Source: Lachnospiraceae bacterium
Lineage (GTDB): Bacteria > Bacillota > Clostridia > Lachnospirales > Lachnospiraceae
Direction of reading: 5' to 3'
NCBI GenBank assembly: GCA_024694055.1
Contig: JAILKC010000162.1
Span: 1 to 41,088, forward strand
DNA: 41,088 nt
The notes below the pieces were generated by a model. It saw nothing but the letters and a program-made list of their open reading frames with translations. It had not been told where the DNA came from and searched no databases. The translations under genes and the position numbers were made by a program. Below are positions 7,949 through 15,955 of the stretch, piece after piece; within the stretch, counting starts at the first letter, position 1; each line of letters opens with the position of its first letter.

Positions 7949-7980
7949 AAAAAGCGCATCGCAGGATGCGCTTTTTAATT
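7949..7980 (+). terminator. Intrinsic terminator after cheY / possible rpsB attenuator
   Basis: A 12-bp stem pairs 7949-7960 with 7965-7976 around loop GCAG; its 3' arm ends in TTTTT. The A-run of the 5' arm makes it usable on both strands. It ends the chemotaxis operon but lies just downstream of the strong rpsB promoter. An alternative pairing of GCGAT (7944-7948) with ATCGC (7958-7962) would break the left arm, giving a possible antiterminator. Confidence 0.75.
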
Positions 7981-8004
7981 TAAGCAGCGGGTACTTAATA
8001 GACA

Positions 8005-8068
8005 CGTATCGGGAAGTCCATTGGTGATATGATCTTTTGCCGATACGGAAGCTTAACCAATCGGAGGT
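8005..8068 (+). promoter_or_regulatory. Candidate pseudoknot leader of rpsB (S2 autoregulation)
   Basis: CGTATCGG (8005-8012) pairs perfectly with CCGATACG (8040-8047). Inside the loop, ATTGGT (8020-8025) is complementary to ACCAAT (8056-8061), which lies directly before the ribosome site CGGAGGT (8062-8068). Together they make an H-type pseudoknot abutting the rpsB start region. E. coli rpsB is known to be repressed by its product S2 through its leader; that the same applies here is inference. Confidence 0.5.
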
Positions 8069-8074
8069 AGAAAA

Positions 8075-8836
8075 ATGAGCGTTATTTCAATGAAGCAGCT
8101 CCTCGAAGCAGGAGTACACTTTGGTCATCAGACCAGAAGATGGAACCCTAAGATGGCTCCTTACATCTTTACAGAGCGTAATGGCATCCACATCATCGAC
8201 TTACAGCAGACAGTAGGTCTCGTGGATGAGGCATATAAGGCTGTATTTGATATAGCCAATGCCGGCGGCACGATCCTCTTTGTAGGTACCAAGAAGCAGG
8301 CTCAGGATGCAGTTAAGTCTGAGGCAGAGCGTTGCGGAATGTACTATGTTAATGAGAGATGGCTCGGCGGCATGCTGACCAACTTCAAGACCATCCAGTC
8401 TCGTATCGACAGACTTAAGGCTATCGAGCGTATGTCAGAGGATGGCACATTTGATGTTCTTCCCAAGAAGGAAGTTATCGGCATCAAGAAGGAGTGGGAG
8501 AAGCTTGAGAAGAATATCGGCGGTATCAAGGATATGACCAGAATCCCCGATGCTATCTTCGTAGTAGATCCCAAGAAGGAAGCAATCTGCGTTAAGGAGG
8601 CTAAGAGCCTCGGCGTAACACTTATAGGTATCGGTGATACCAACTGTGATCCTGAAGACCTTGATTTCATCATTCCCGGTAATGACGATGCGATCAGAGC
8701 AGTCAAGCTCATCGTAGGCAAGATGGCTGATGCGGTTATCGAGGCTAACCAGGGCGAATCTGTATATATCGAGGAAGCCAAGGCAGACGGTGCGGCAGCT
8801 GAAGATATCGAAGAAGTAGCAGCAGAAGAAGCATAA
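8075..8836 (+). CDS. rpsB: 30S ribosomal protein S2
   Basis: S2 binds the 30S subunit late in assembly and helps recruit S1-type contacts. The 253-residue protein shows the family's near-invariant start ([22 protein letters not shown]), the [11 protein letters not shown] motif near residue 95, and [16 protein letters not shown] with GIGDTNCDP further on. The C-terminal tail is acidic and Ala-rich. The ATG is preceded by CGGAGGT. tsf follows 22 bases downstream, the usual bacterial pairing. Confidence 0.98.
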   Translation: MSVISMKQLLEAGVHFGHQTRRWNPKMAPYIFTERNGIHIIDLQQTVGLVDEAYKAVFDIANAGGTILFVGTKKQAQDAVKSEAERCGMYYVNERWLGGMLTNFKTIQSRIDRLKAIERMSEDGTFDVLPKKEVIGIKKEWEKLEKNIGGIKDMTRIPDAIFVVDPKKEAICVKEAKSLGVTLIGIGDTNCDPEDLDFIIPGNDDAIRAVKLIVGKMADAVIEANQGESVYIEEAKADGAAAEDIEEVAAEEA

Positions 8837-8858
8837 GTATTACGGGAGGTATGATCAT

Positions 8859-9938
8859 ATGGCTATAACAGCAGGAATGGTAAAAGAGCTGCGTGAGATC
8901 TCAGGCGCAGGTATGATGGATTGTAAGAAAGCACTCACAGAGTGCGATGGTAATATGGAGGAAGCTATTGAGTTCCTTCGTAAGAGCGGTGCTATGAAGG
9001 CCGAGAAGAAGGCAAGCCGTATCGCAGCAGAGGGTATCTGCCGTACAGCTATAGATGGCGGCAAGGCAGCAGTTGTTGAGGTTAACTCAGAGACAGACTT
9101 CGTTGCCAAGAACGAGACTTTCCAGGCATTCGTTGAGAATGTAGCGAAGCAGGCACTTGCTTCATCTGCAGCAGATGTAGAAGGCCTCCTTACAGAGAAC
9201 TGGATCGAGGATGGTTCCAAGACAGTTAAGGATGCGCTTGTAGAGAAGGTAGCTACTATTGGTGAGAACCTTAACATCAGAAGATTTGAAAAGGTTGAGG
9301 CTCCTGTTGTGGTTGATTACATCCACGGCGGCGGACGTATCGGTGTTATCATAGGCGCTGAGGGTGCTAATGGAGATGCCGTTACAGAGGCACTTAAGAA
9401 CATCGCTATGCAGGTAGCAGCCATGAATCCTCAGTACATCAGCAGAGATGACATCTCTGAGGCTGAGCTTGATAAGCTTAGAGAGATCACCATAGACAGT
9501 GCACTTAACGATGCACCTTCACTTCCCAAGCCTATTTTGCAGAAGCTTATAGACAGAGCAGTATGCGAGAAGCTTTGGGGTGATCCGGATATCAAGGCTT
9601 ACGAGAAAGAGAAGAACAACAAGTTCTTATTCAACTTCCTTTCAGATGAAGCCAAGGCTAAGCTTGGTGCGCTTGCTATGGAAGGCAGAGGCGCATACAT
9701 CGCAGACAAGATCTTCTCAGGTCTTGTAGACGGTCGTATCTCAAAGCAGCTTAAGGAGATCTGCCTTATGGATCAGGTATACGTTAAGGCAGAGGACGGC
9801 AAGCAGACAGTTGGTGCTTACCTTAAGAGCGTAGATGCCAACCTTAAGATCACCAAGTTCGTTCGTTTCGAGACAGGTGAAGGCCTTGAGAAGAAGAACG
9901 AGGACTTCGCAGCAGAGGTTGCGGCACAGCTCGGCTGA
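8859..9938 (+). CDS. tsf: Translation elongation factor EF-Ts, with an enlarged C-terminal region
   Basis: EF-Ts exchanges GDP on EF-Tu. The N-terminal UBA-like domain (VKELREISGAGMMDCKKAL) and the TDFVAKN signature (residues 79-85) are intact. The C-terminal coiled-coil and end (KITKFVRFETGEGLEKK, FAAEVAAQLG) are also typical. At 359 residues it is well above the usual 280-310; about 65 extra residues lie near 216-280 (from NDAPSLPKPIL to MEGRGAYIADK), inside the dimerisation/C-terminal core. The frame is open throughout, so this is an insertion, not an error. AGGAGG-like GGGAGG precedes the ATG. Confidence 0.95.
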   Translation: MAITAGMVKELREISGAGMMDCKKALTECDGNMEEAIEFLRKSGAMKAEKKASRIAAEGICRTAIDGGKAAVVEVNSETDFVAKNETFQAFVENVAKQALASSAADVEGLLTENWIEDGSKTVKDALVEKVATIGENLNIRRFEKVEAPVVVDYIHGGGRIGVIIGAEGANGDAVTEALKNIAMQVAAMNPQYISRDDISEAELDKLREITIDSALNDAPSLPKPILQKLIDRAVCEKLWGDPDIKAYEKEKNNKFLFNFLSDEAKAKLGALAMEGRGAYIADKIFSGLVDGRISKQLKEICLMDQVYVKAEDGKQTVGAYLKSVDANLKITKFVRFETGEGLEKKNEDFAAEVAAQLG

Positions 9939-9966
9939 TCATTGTTTTGACATTGAGATTTATGTG

Positions 9967-9996
9967 GCCCCGATCATCAGATCGGGGCTATTTTTT
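9967..9996 (+). terminator. Intrinsic terminator after tsf
   Basis: A perfect 9-bp GC-rich stem (9967-9975 with 9980-9988), loop ATCA, then TATTTTTT. It ends the rpsB-tsf unit. Confidence 0.9.
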
Positions 9997-10021
9997 ATGC
10001 CCTTTTATGTCCATAAAACTA

Positions 10022-10050
10022 AAGACAAAAAAGTGTATATCTGCTATACT
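10022..10050 (+). promoter_or_regulatory. Sigma-A promoter of the 10083 gene
   Basis: AAGACA (10022-10027), 17-base spacer, TATACT (10045-10050). The start point near 10057 supports ATG 10083 as start of the next gene, rather than GTG 10059. Confidence 0.55.
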
Positions 10051-10082
10051 GATTTTATGTGAGTTTTGGCGTGAGGAATACT

Positions 10083-10535
10083 ATGAACTGTGATATTGAG
10101 GCTGTGCTTGAACTGTTTGAGGACAGAGAAGCCTACTTAAGAAAACTAAAAAAACAGACATATGAGAGCAATACCGAAGCCTGTGAGGGCAAGTACGGCA
10201 CTTATATGGATAATCTCATTGAAAGTGTTGATAAGAGTGATGACAGGACGGCCACAGCCGACAGTCTTGCTTTGGAACTTGCGAGCGCGGTTAAGGATAA
10301 GTACTCAAAAAGAGGCAGGATAAAGAGTGCACTTTTGATGGATTTAAACTTTATGATGATATATTATTTCTTTCCCTATCTTCTTAAGATTGCCGGGGAG
10401 CATGCGGATACGGCTTCTTTGATCGCCGAGACCGTTAAGAAGAGATGGAATGAGATATTGGGGTGCAATATATCCTACGCACCTTATGAGGAAATAGCGG
10501 CAGGATTTAAGAAGAAGCTTTTCGGCTATTTCTGA
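10083..10535 (+). CDS. Unknown cytoplasmic protein
   Basis: About 150 residues from ATG 10083 (GAGG seven bases upstream; the in-frame GTG at 10059 would coincide with the predicted transcription start). It looks mostly helical: a charged N-terminal half (ELFEDREAYLRKLKKQTYE) and a hydrophobic aromatic segment at about 91-106 (LLMDLNFMMIYYFFPYLL), probably buried rather than a membrane helix. The end KRWNEILGCNISYAPYEEIA is characteristic but not assigned. It lies between a terminator and the diguanylate cyclase gene, 28 bases upstream of that start, so the two are likely co-transcribed. Confidence 0.7.
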   Translation: MNCDIEAVLELFEDREAYLRKLKKQTYESNTEACEGKYGTYMDNLIESVDKSDDRTATADSLALELASAVKDKYSKRGRIKSALLMDLNFMMIYYFFPYLLKIAGEHADTASLIAETVKKRWNEILGCNISYAPYEEIAAGFKKKLFGYF

Positions 10536-10563
10536 TATACATTATGTGTTTTGGGAGAGGAGT

Positions 10564-12948
10564 ATGAAAGACGGGATCATTCAAATTGGCGTCTTGATGG
10601 GCAACATATTCACCAAGCATCCGATGGAGGTGCTTAGAGGACTTACGGTCGGTGCGACAGAGAGGGGTATCAATCTCACCGTTTTCCCGGGGGCCCAGGG
10701 CTCTATATATGATTACTGGAATACGGATGATGAGAGTGCTTCTGACAGCATGTCCTTCTCGGAATATAATTTCCAGTACAATGCCATGTACGATTATGCC
10801 AATGTTGGCGGATTCGATGCGATCATCGTTACATACGGCACTTTGTCCATGTTCTTAAATGATGAGACAAAGGTACAGTTTTTCAAAAAATTCGGTAACA
10901 TTCCACTTGTAATTGCACAGGAATATGATGCTAACAGCCCACACTGCTACCTTATAGTAGAGAACTATGAAGGTATTCACAGAGTGGTATCGCATCTTAT
11001 AGAGCAGCACAGCTATCGCAGGATAGTATACCTGTCGGGGCCGAAGATGAACACCGAAGCTATGGAGAGACTGCGCGGATACCGTAATGCAATGGCCAGC
11101 CATGGTCTGCATGTATCCGACAGTATGATAGAATACGGTGATTTTTCGCAGGATGTTGAGGGACAGGTAATAAGGCTTCTTGAGAACAATCCCGATGCGG
11201 AAGCCATAGCATGTGCCAATGATGAGATGGCCATGGCGGCATACAGGGTATGCAGGGCCAGAGGCAAGGTGATAGGCAGAGATATCGCCATCACCGGTTT
11301 CGATGATATAGAGCAGGCGGCGACGTTCAATCCGCCTCTTACCACAGCCAGACAGGACGGATATATGCTTGGCCGTATGGCTATTGAACTGGCTATTGCC
11401 CGCATACAGGGAGAGGACAATAAAGGAATACATACTTTCCCTGCCCAGCTCATAGTCAGAGGTTCATGCGGATGCGATTTTTCTGCGATCGATACGTCTG
11501 AGGGAGTACTTACTCTCATAGACGAGTTCCCGAGCAATTACAGCAGCGGGGATTATATCAGCAGGATGGCTGAGACTCTGGCCAAAGAGTCGATGATGTA
11601 TATGTATTCTCCGGCAGTCATAAAAGCCTGCGAAGAATTCTTACAGCAATTATCATATATCCTTATAGGCATTATGGAGACTGAATCCATAGTGAGCCTT
11701 GGCTCGGAGCTTCGTAACAGTTACATGCAGCTTGTCAGAGTCAAACTTGATTTCTCTACTCGTAACTTTATCAACTGGAGTATACTGACCAAATATGTGC
11801 ACAGGCTGTTTGATGCTCTGATATCGGCTCCCTCTGCCACATATGAGAAGTCTACATTGATACACAGCTTCATGGAGAAGTTTGACGAGCATATCAGTTC
11901 TATGCTCATTCAGACGGGCCTTGAACAGAAGGAGATCATGGAGCAGAGTTATATTGAGTCTGCTCAGGTGATTGCAAGGTTAAAAGAGAGAGTGTCTGAT
12001 CCTACTGCGTTCTTCAAGACCTGTATGTTACAGGTGGTGGCTCAGGGAGCCAAGAATGCATATCTTTTCTTAAATGAACTGCCTATCATACATGAAAAGG
12101 GAACGGATTTCACTTGCCCTGAGCGGATGAATCTCATAGCTTCGAGTCACGGCAGTGAGATCACCATATATCAGCATGACAGTGGTGAAGTCATCACAAA
12201 GAAGCGCGGATTTACCGGATATTATCCGGGTGACAAGGATCACATGTACATATCATTCCTTCTGTTTTCCGAGAATGAAGTGTACGGATTGCTACTTGCG
12301 GATATCACGCCCGAGCAGTTATCTGCCATGCACGGAGTCAGCATGCAGATCGGCAACGGACTTTCATTCATGAGTCTGTCCATCAAGGAAGAAGAAGCCA
12401 AGAAGGCACTTAATGAGACACTTAGAGAACTTCGTGAGAGAAATAAGATTCTGGCATCGGTATCAAGCAACGATCCGATGACGGGAGTATTTAACAGACG
12501 CGGTTTCATGGAAAAGGCGCTTGAGATAAACAGACTGCATGACGGTGAACAGGCGTGTCTTTTCTTCTGTGACCTTGATCATCTTAAGGAGATCAACGAT
12601 GTGTTCGGTCATGCGGACGGTGACTACGCCATCACGACACTGTCACAGGTACTTTCCGATGCGATGGGGGATAAAGGATGCTGCGGACGTATAGGCGGTG
12701 ATGAGTTTATCGCGGTACTGCCTTGTGATGAGGACGGAGCAAAGAACGTTGTGGCAACCATCAAGAGTGCGCTTGCCAAGGTCAACGAGACTTCATGCAA
12801 GCCATACTTTATCGAGAGTTCCGTTGGATATGCTTCGTTTATCTGCGACGAAGATGTAGTATTTGAAGATGTGATCAAGTCAGCCGACGGTGAGCTGTAT
12901 AAGGATAAGCAAAGGCGAAGAGCATCCATCAGCAGAGGTGGTATGTAG
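10564..12948 (+). CDS. Diguanylate cyclase with LacI-type periplasmic-binding-like sensor domain
   Basis: 794 residues; ATG 10564 is chosen for its GGGAGAGGAG site over GTG 10546. Residues about 4-310 form a LacI/PBP-type ligand domain (IIQIGVLMGNIFTKHPMEVL, then AIACANDEMAMAAYRVCRA, ITGFDDIEQA, and TTARQDGYMLGRMA), but without the DNA-binding headpiece or a signal peptide, so it is a cytosolic sensor. A helical and GAF-like middle (about 320-610) leads through a coiled coil to a GGDEF domain (DPMTGVFNRRGF; GGDEF at 711-715), predicted active in making c-di-GMP. The RxxD inhibitory site upstream of GGDEF is missing. The ligand is probably a sugar or nucleoside (family inference). Confidence 0.85.
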   Translation: MKDGIIQIGVLMGNIFTKHPMEVLRGLTVGATERGINLTVFPGAQGSIYDYWNTDDESASDSMSFSEYNFQYNAMYDYANVGGFDAIIVTYGTLSMFLNDETKVQFFKKFGNIPLVIAQEYDANSPHCYLIVENYEGIHRVVSHLIEQHSYRRIVYLSGPKMNTEAMERLRGYRNAMASHGLHVSDSMIEYGDFSQDVEGQVIRLLENNPDAEAIACANDEMAMAAYRVCRARGKVIGRDIAITGFDDIEQAATFNPPLTTARQDGYMLGRMAIELAIARIQGEDNKGIHTFPAQLIVRGSCGCDFSAIDTSEGVLTLIDEFPSNYSSGDYISRMAETLAKESMMYMYSPAVIKACEEFLQQLSYILIGIMETESIVSLGSELRNSYMQLVRVKLDFSTRNFINWSILTKYVHRLFDALISAPSATYEKSTLIHSFMEKFDEHISSMLIQTGLEQKEIMEQSYIESAQVIARLKERVSDPTAFFKTCMLQVVAQGAKNAYLFLNELPIIHEKGTDFTCPERMNLIASSHGSEITIYQHDSGEVITKKRGFTGYYPGDKDHMYISFLLFSENEVYGLLLADITPEQLSAMHGVSMQIGNGLSFMSLSIKEEEAKKALNETLRELRERNKILASVSSNDPMTGVFNRRGFMEKALEINRLHDGEQACLFFCDLDHLKEINDVFGHADGDYAITTLSQVLSDAMGDKGCCGRIGGDEFIAVLPCDEDGAKNVVATIKSALAKVNETSCKPYFIESSVGYASFICDEDVVFEDVIKSADGELYKDKQRRRASISRGGM

Positions 12949-12997
12949 GCCGCAACAGGTGATGTGCTTTGTGTTTTGCACCCGGTAAGGAGGTTAT

Positions 12998-14620
12998 ATG
13001 TATAAGGACGGTCAGATATATTTTGGCAACGCAGGCGATAAGAGCGTATGTATCATTCCGAAGATGGCCAATCGCCATGGATTGATCGCCGGGGCTACGG
13101 GAACAGGTAAGACTACAACCGTTAAGACAGTTGCGGAATCTTTTTCGGAAGCAGGCGTACCCGTATTCATAGCTGACGTCAAAGGCGATCTCTCAGGCAT
13201 AGCTGTGGCGGGAGACAGAGAAGGTGCAAGTGCTCACCCGGTCAATTTTTGGGATGTATACGGGGAAAAGGGAATGCCGCTTCGGACTACGATATCCGAG
13301 ATGGGTCCCATGCTCCTTGCAAGGATACTTGGCCTTAATCAGACTCAGTCCGACATACTTACGATCATATTCAAGATTGCCGATGATGAAGGGCTTCTGC
13401 TCATAGATACCAAGGATTTAAGATCCATGCTTTCATATGTGAGTGAGAATGCGGCCAAGTATTCACCGGTATACGGCAATATCGCCAAGGCATCCATCAC
13501 TACCATCATAAGAAGCGTGATCACTTTGGAGAGTGAAGGTGGTGAACTGTTTTTCGGTGAGCCGGCCATAGATATCAGAGAGTGGTTTACCATCGATCCT
13601 TCGGGCAAGGGTATGATACAGCTGCTTGACTGTCAGAGGCTCATACAGAATCCTACCATGTATTCCACATTGCTTTTGTGGATGTTGTCAGAGATATATG
13701 AGACTCTTCCGGAAGTCGGAGACATGCCAAAGCCCAAGATGGTATTCTTCTTCGACGAAGCGCATATGCTCTTTGACAATGCCAATAAGGCGCTGCTTGA
13801 TAAGATAGAACAGATAGTAAAACTTATAAGATCCAAGGGTGTGGGAATATTCTTCATCACTCAGTCGCCTAAGGACATACCAAACGGTGTGTTGGCGCAG
13901 CTTGGCAACAAGATACAGCATGCGCTTCATGCCTATACACCTGCTGAGCAGAAGAATATCAAGGCTGCGGCAGATTCATTCAGAGAAAATCCTGATTTTA
14001 AGACCGTAGATGTGCTGCAGGAACTTAAGATCGGTGAGGCATTGGTATCCGTACTTGATGAAGAGGGTATTCCTTCCATGGTTGAACGGACGCAGGTAAT
14101 GCTTCCGATAAGTTCCATGAAGCCGATAGATGATGCCGGCAGAGACATGATGATCAAGAGCTCTGTATTATATGTGAAGTATTATGAGTCGGTCGACAGA
14201 GATTCTGCCTATGAGTTCTTACTAAGACTTGGAATGGAGCAGGAAGAAGCGGCCAGGGCGGCTGCAGAAGAAGCGGCAGCAGCCAAGGAAGCAGCCAAGG
14301 CTGAGGCTGAGGCAGCCAAGGCGGCAGAAAAGGCCAAAGCGGCGGCCGAGAAGGAAGCAGCAGCTGCAAAAGCAGCGGCAGAAAAGGCAGCGGCCAAAGA
14401 AGCTGAGGCAAAGGCAAAGGCCAAGGCGAAGGAAGAGGCTGCCAAGACGGCGGCAAAGAAGCGCGCAGTCAAGAGTGTGGGTAATTCCGTAGCCGGTACT
14501 GTGGGACGTGAGGTCGGCAAGACCGTGGGCAGTTCCATGGGCGGCAAATTCGGCAAGACGCTCGGGGGTAATCTCGGCGCGGCGCTCGGACGCGGTATCA
14601 TCGGAACATTCTTAAAATAA
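12998..14620 (+). CDS. HerA-like/DUF853 ATPase with Ala-rich C-terminal tail
   Basis: A 540-residue P-loop ATPase of the HerA/FtsK-type helicase family DUF853 (E. coli YjgR-like). Walker A is GATGTGKT (residues 32-39), Walker B is MVFFFDEAHMLF (about 247-258), and FITQSPKDIPNGVLAQLGNKIQHAL is a strong family signature. Residues about 411-488 are almost only Ala, Lys and Glu and should form a long helix; the last 50 residues are Gly-rich with GKTVGSSMGGKFGKTLGG-type repeats. The start has AAGGAGG. Function in the family is uncertain; DNA translocation is a guess. Confidence 0.9.
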   Translation: MYKDGQIYFGNAGDKSVCIIPKMANRHGLIAGATGTGKTTTVKTVAESFSEAGVPVFIADVKGDLSGIAVAGDREGASAHPVNFWDVYGEKGMPLRTTISEMGPMLLARILGLNQTQSDILTIIFKIADDEGLLLIDTKDLRSMLSYVSENAAKYSPVYGNIAKASITTIIRSVITLESEGGELFFGEPAIDIREWFTIDPSGKGMIQLLDCQRLIQNPTMYSTLLLWMLSEIYETLPEVGDMPKPKMVFFFDEAHMLFDNANKALLDKIEQIVKLIRSKGVGIFFITQSPKDIPNGVLAQLGNKIQHALHAYTPAEQKNIKAAADSFRENPDFKTVDVLQELKIGEALVSVLDEEGIPSMVERTQVMLPISSMKPIDDAGRDMMIKSSVLYVKYYESVDRDSAYEFLLRLGMEQEEAARAAAEEAAAAKEAAKAEAEAAKAAEKAKAAAEKEAAAAKAAAEKAAAKEAEAKAKAKAKEEAAKTAAKKRAVKSVGNSVAGTVGREVGKTVGSSMGGKFGKTLGGNLGAALGRGIIGTFLK

Positions 14621-14632
14621 CAGAGGATATTT

Positions 14633-15814
14633 ATGCAATACAGGACCAATGAAAAAAACGGCGACAGTCTGTCGGTACTCGGCTTTGGCTGTATGCGTTT
14701 TACGAAAAAAGGCAATTCCATAGATCAGGAAAAGGCCGAATCCGAGATGAAGCGCGCCATGGACCTGGGTGTCAATTATTTTGATACGGCATACACTTAT
14801 GCCGGGTCTGAAGAGTGCCTCGGTAAGTTCATAGAGAGATATGACTGCAGGGATAAGATCAAGATCGCCACGAAGCTTCCTCAGTATTATGTGAAAAGAT
14901 CAGAGGATTTTGACACATATTTTAACGAAGAACTTAAGCGCCTTAAAACGGACTATGTAGATTACTATCTGCTTCATATGCTCAATGACGCGAGCTCATT
15001 TGAACGTCTGTGTGAACTTGGACTTAAGGAATGGATAAAGAGCAAAAAGGATGCGGGACAGATCCGCAATATAGGTTTTTCTTTTCATGGCGGTACAGCC
15101 AAGTTTATCGAACTTATAGATGCTTATGACTGGGAATTTGCCCAGGTGCAGTTCAACTATGTTGATGAGCACTCGCAGGCCGGTATAGAAGGCATCAGAT
15201 ATGCAAACAAAAAGGGCATACCGATCATCATAATGGAACCTTTAAGAGGCGGAAGACTGGCCAATAATCTTCCGGCAGAAGCTTTAAAACAGTTTGATTC
15301 GGGAGGACCGCGAAGGACTCCGGCTGACTGGGGACTTAGATGGATATGGAATCATCCTGAGATCAACGTGGTTCTGTCCGGTATGAACGATGTCAGTCAG
15401 ATAGAAGAGAATGTAAGGATCGCATCAGAGGCCACACCGGGTTCATTGAGTGCCGGAGAACTTGCCGTATATGCGAGGGTGCTTGAAGTCCTAAATAAGA
15501 GCATAAGAGTAGGATGTACGGGTTGTGGCTATTGCCAACCGTGCCCTCAGGGAGTGGATATCCCGGGATGCTTCTCGGCATACAATCACACATATACTGA
15601 CAGATACAGCGTCGGATTCAGAGAGTACTTCATGTGCACGACGCTTCGACGCAACAGGACCAATGCCGGCAGATGTATAGAGTGCGGTAAATGTGAAAAT
15701 GTCTGCCCTCAGAGTATACCTATCCGTGCGGAACTTAAGAATGTAAAGAAACGTTTGGAGAATCCCGTATTCAAGGTGGTAGCGTGGTTTGCGGGAAAGA
15801 GTATGAAGTATTAA
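14633..15814 (+). CDS. Aldo/keto reductase with C-terminal 4Fe-4S domain
   Basis: 393 residues. The N-terminal TIM barrel shows LGFGCMRF, the catalytic Asp in NYFDTAYTYAGSEE (D51, Y56), K81 and H115 (YLLHML), and FSFHGG and MEPLRGG further on. The C-terminus (about 285-370) has two cysteine clusters, CTGCGYCQPCP and CIECGKCENVCP, for iron-sulfur binding. This form is common in anaerobes and probably reduces an unknown carbonyl with ferredoxin-like electrons. It starts 12 bases after the HerA-like gene. Confidence 0.93.
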   Translation: MQYRTNEKNGDSLSVLGFGCMRFTKKGNSIDQEKAESEMKRAMDLGVNYFDTAYTYAGSEECLGKFIERYDCRDKIKIATKLPQYYVKRSEDFDTYFNEELKRLKTDYVDYYLLHMLNDASSFERLCELGLKEWIKSKKDAGQIRNIGFSFHGGTAKFIELIDAYDWEFAQVQFNYVDEHSQAGIEGIRYANKKGIPIIIMEPLRGGRLANNLPAEALKQFDSGGPRRTPADWGLRWIWNHPEINVVLSGMNDVSQIEENVRIASEATPGSLSAGELAVYARVLEVLNKSIRVGCTGCGYCQPCPQGVDIPGCFSAYNHTYTDRYSVGFREYFMCTTLRRNRTNAGRCIECGKCENVCPQSIPIRAELKNVKKRLENPVFKVVAWFAGKSMKY

Positions 15815-15840
15815 AAGCGTATAACTGATCGGAACAGATA

Positions 15841-15882
15841 CAGACAGATAAGGAGCAGCTTAAGCTGCTCCTTATCTGTCTG
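15841..15882. repeat. Perfect 42-bp palindrome between convergent genes
   Basis: Arms 15841-15861 and 15862-15882 are exact reverse complements, 21 bases each, with no spacer. In RNA they would give a very stable hairpin on either strand. There is no T-run on either side. It lies between the ends of the aldo/keto reductase gene (+) and malQ (-) and may stop transcription from both sides, or be a REP-like element. Confidence 0.8.
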
Positions 15883-15883
15883 C

Positions 15884-15955
15884 GAAGATGGCTTTTGGAT
15901 TTTATATCCTTCTGTTTGTGAAGATGGCTCTGATGGCCTATATCCTTCTGTATGT
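15884..15955. repeat. Two-copy imperfect direct repeat duplicating the malQ 3' end
   Basis: Two adjacent 36-base units (15884-15919 and 15920-15955) share about 27 of 36 positions, including GAAGATGGCT and ATATCCTTCTGT. The second unit spans the last codons and stop of malQ on the minus strand; the first repeats the same AGA-AGG-ATA-stop ending just beyond the stop. Confidence 0.6.

Noticed and set aside
14229-14492. Arg/Lys-rich open frame on +
   Set aside because: Frame-shifted shadow of the same repeat, without a ribosome site.
14209-14721. 170-codon Ala/Ser-rich open frame on the minus strand
   Set aside because: It is the complement of the Ala/Lys/Glu repeat of the HerA-like gene; low-complexity DNA keeps several frames open.
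15884-15955. Repeat pair as a CRISPR array
   Set aside because: Only two adjacent imperfect copies without spacers and no cas genes; it is a local duplication.
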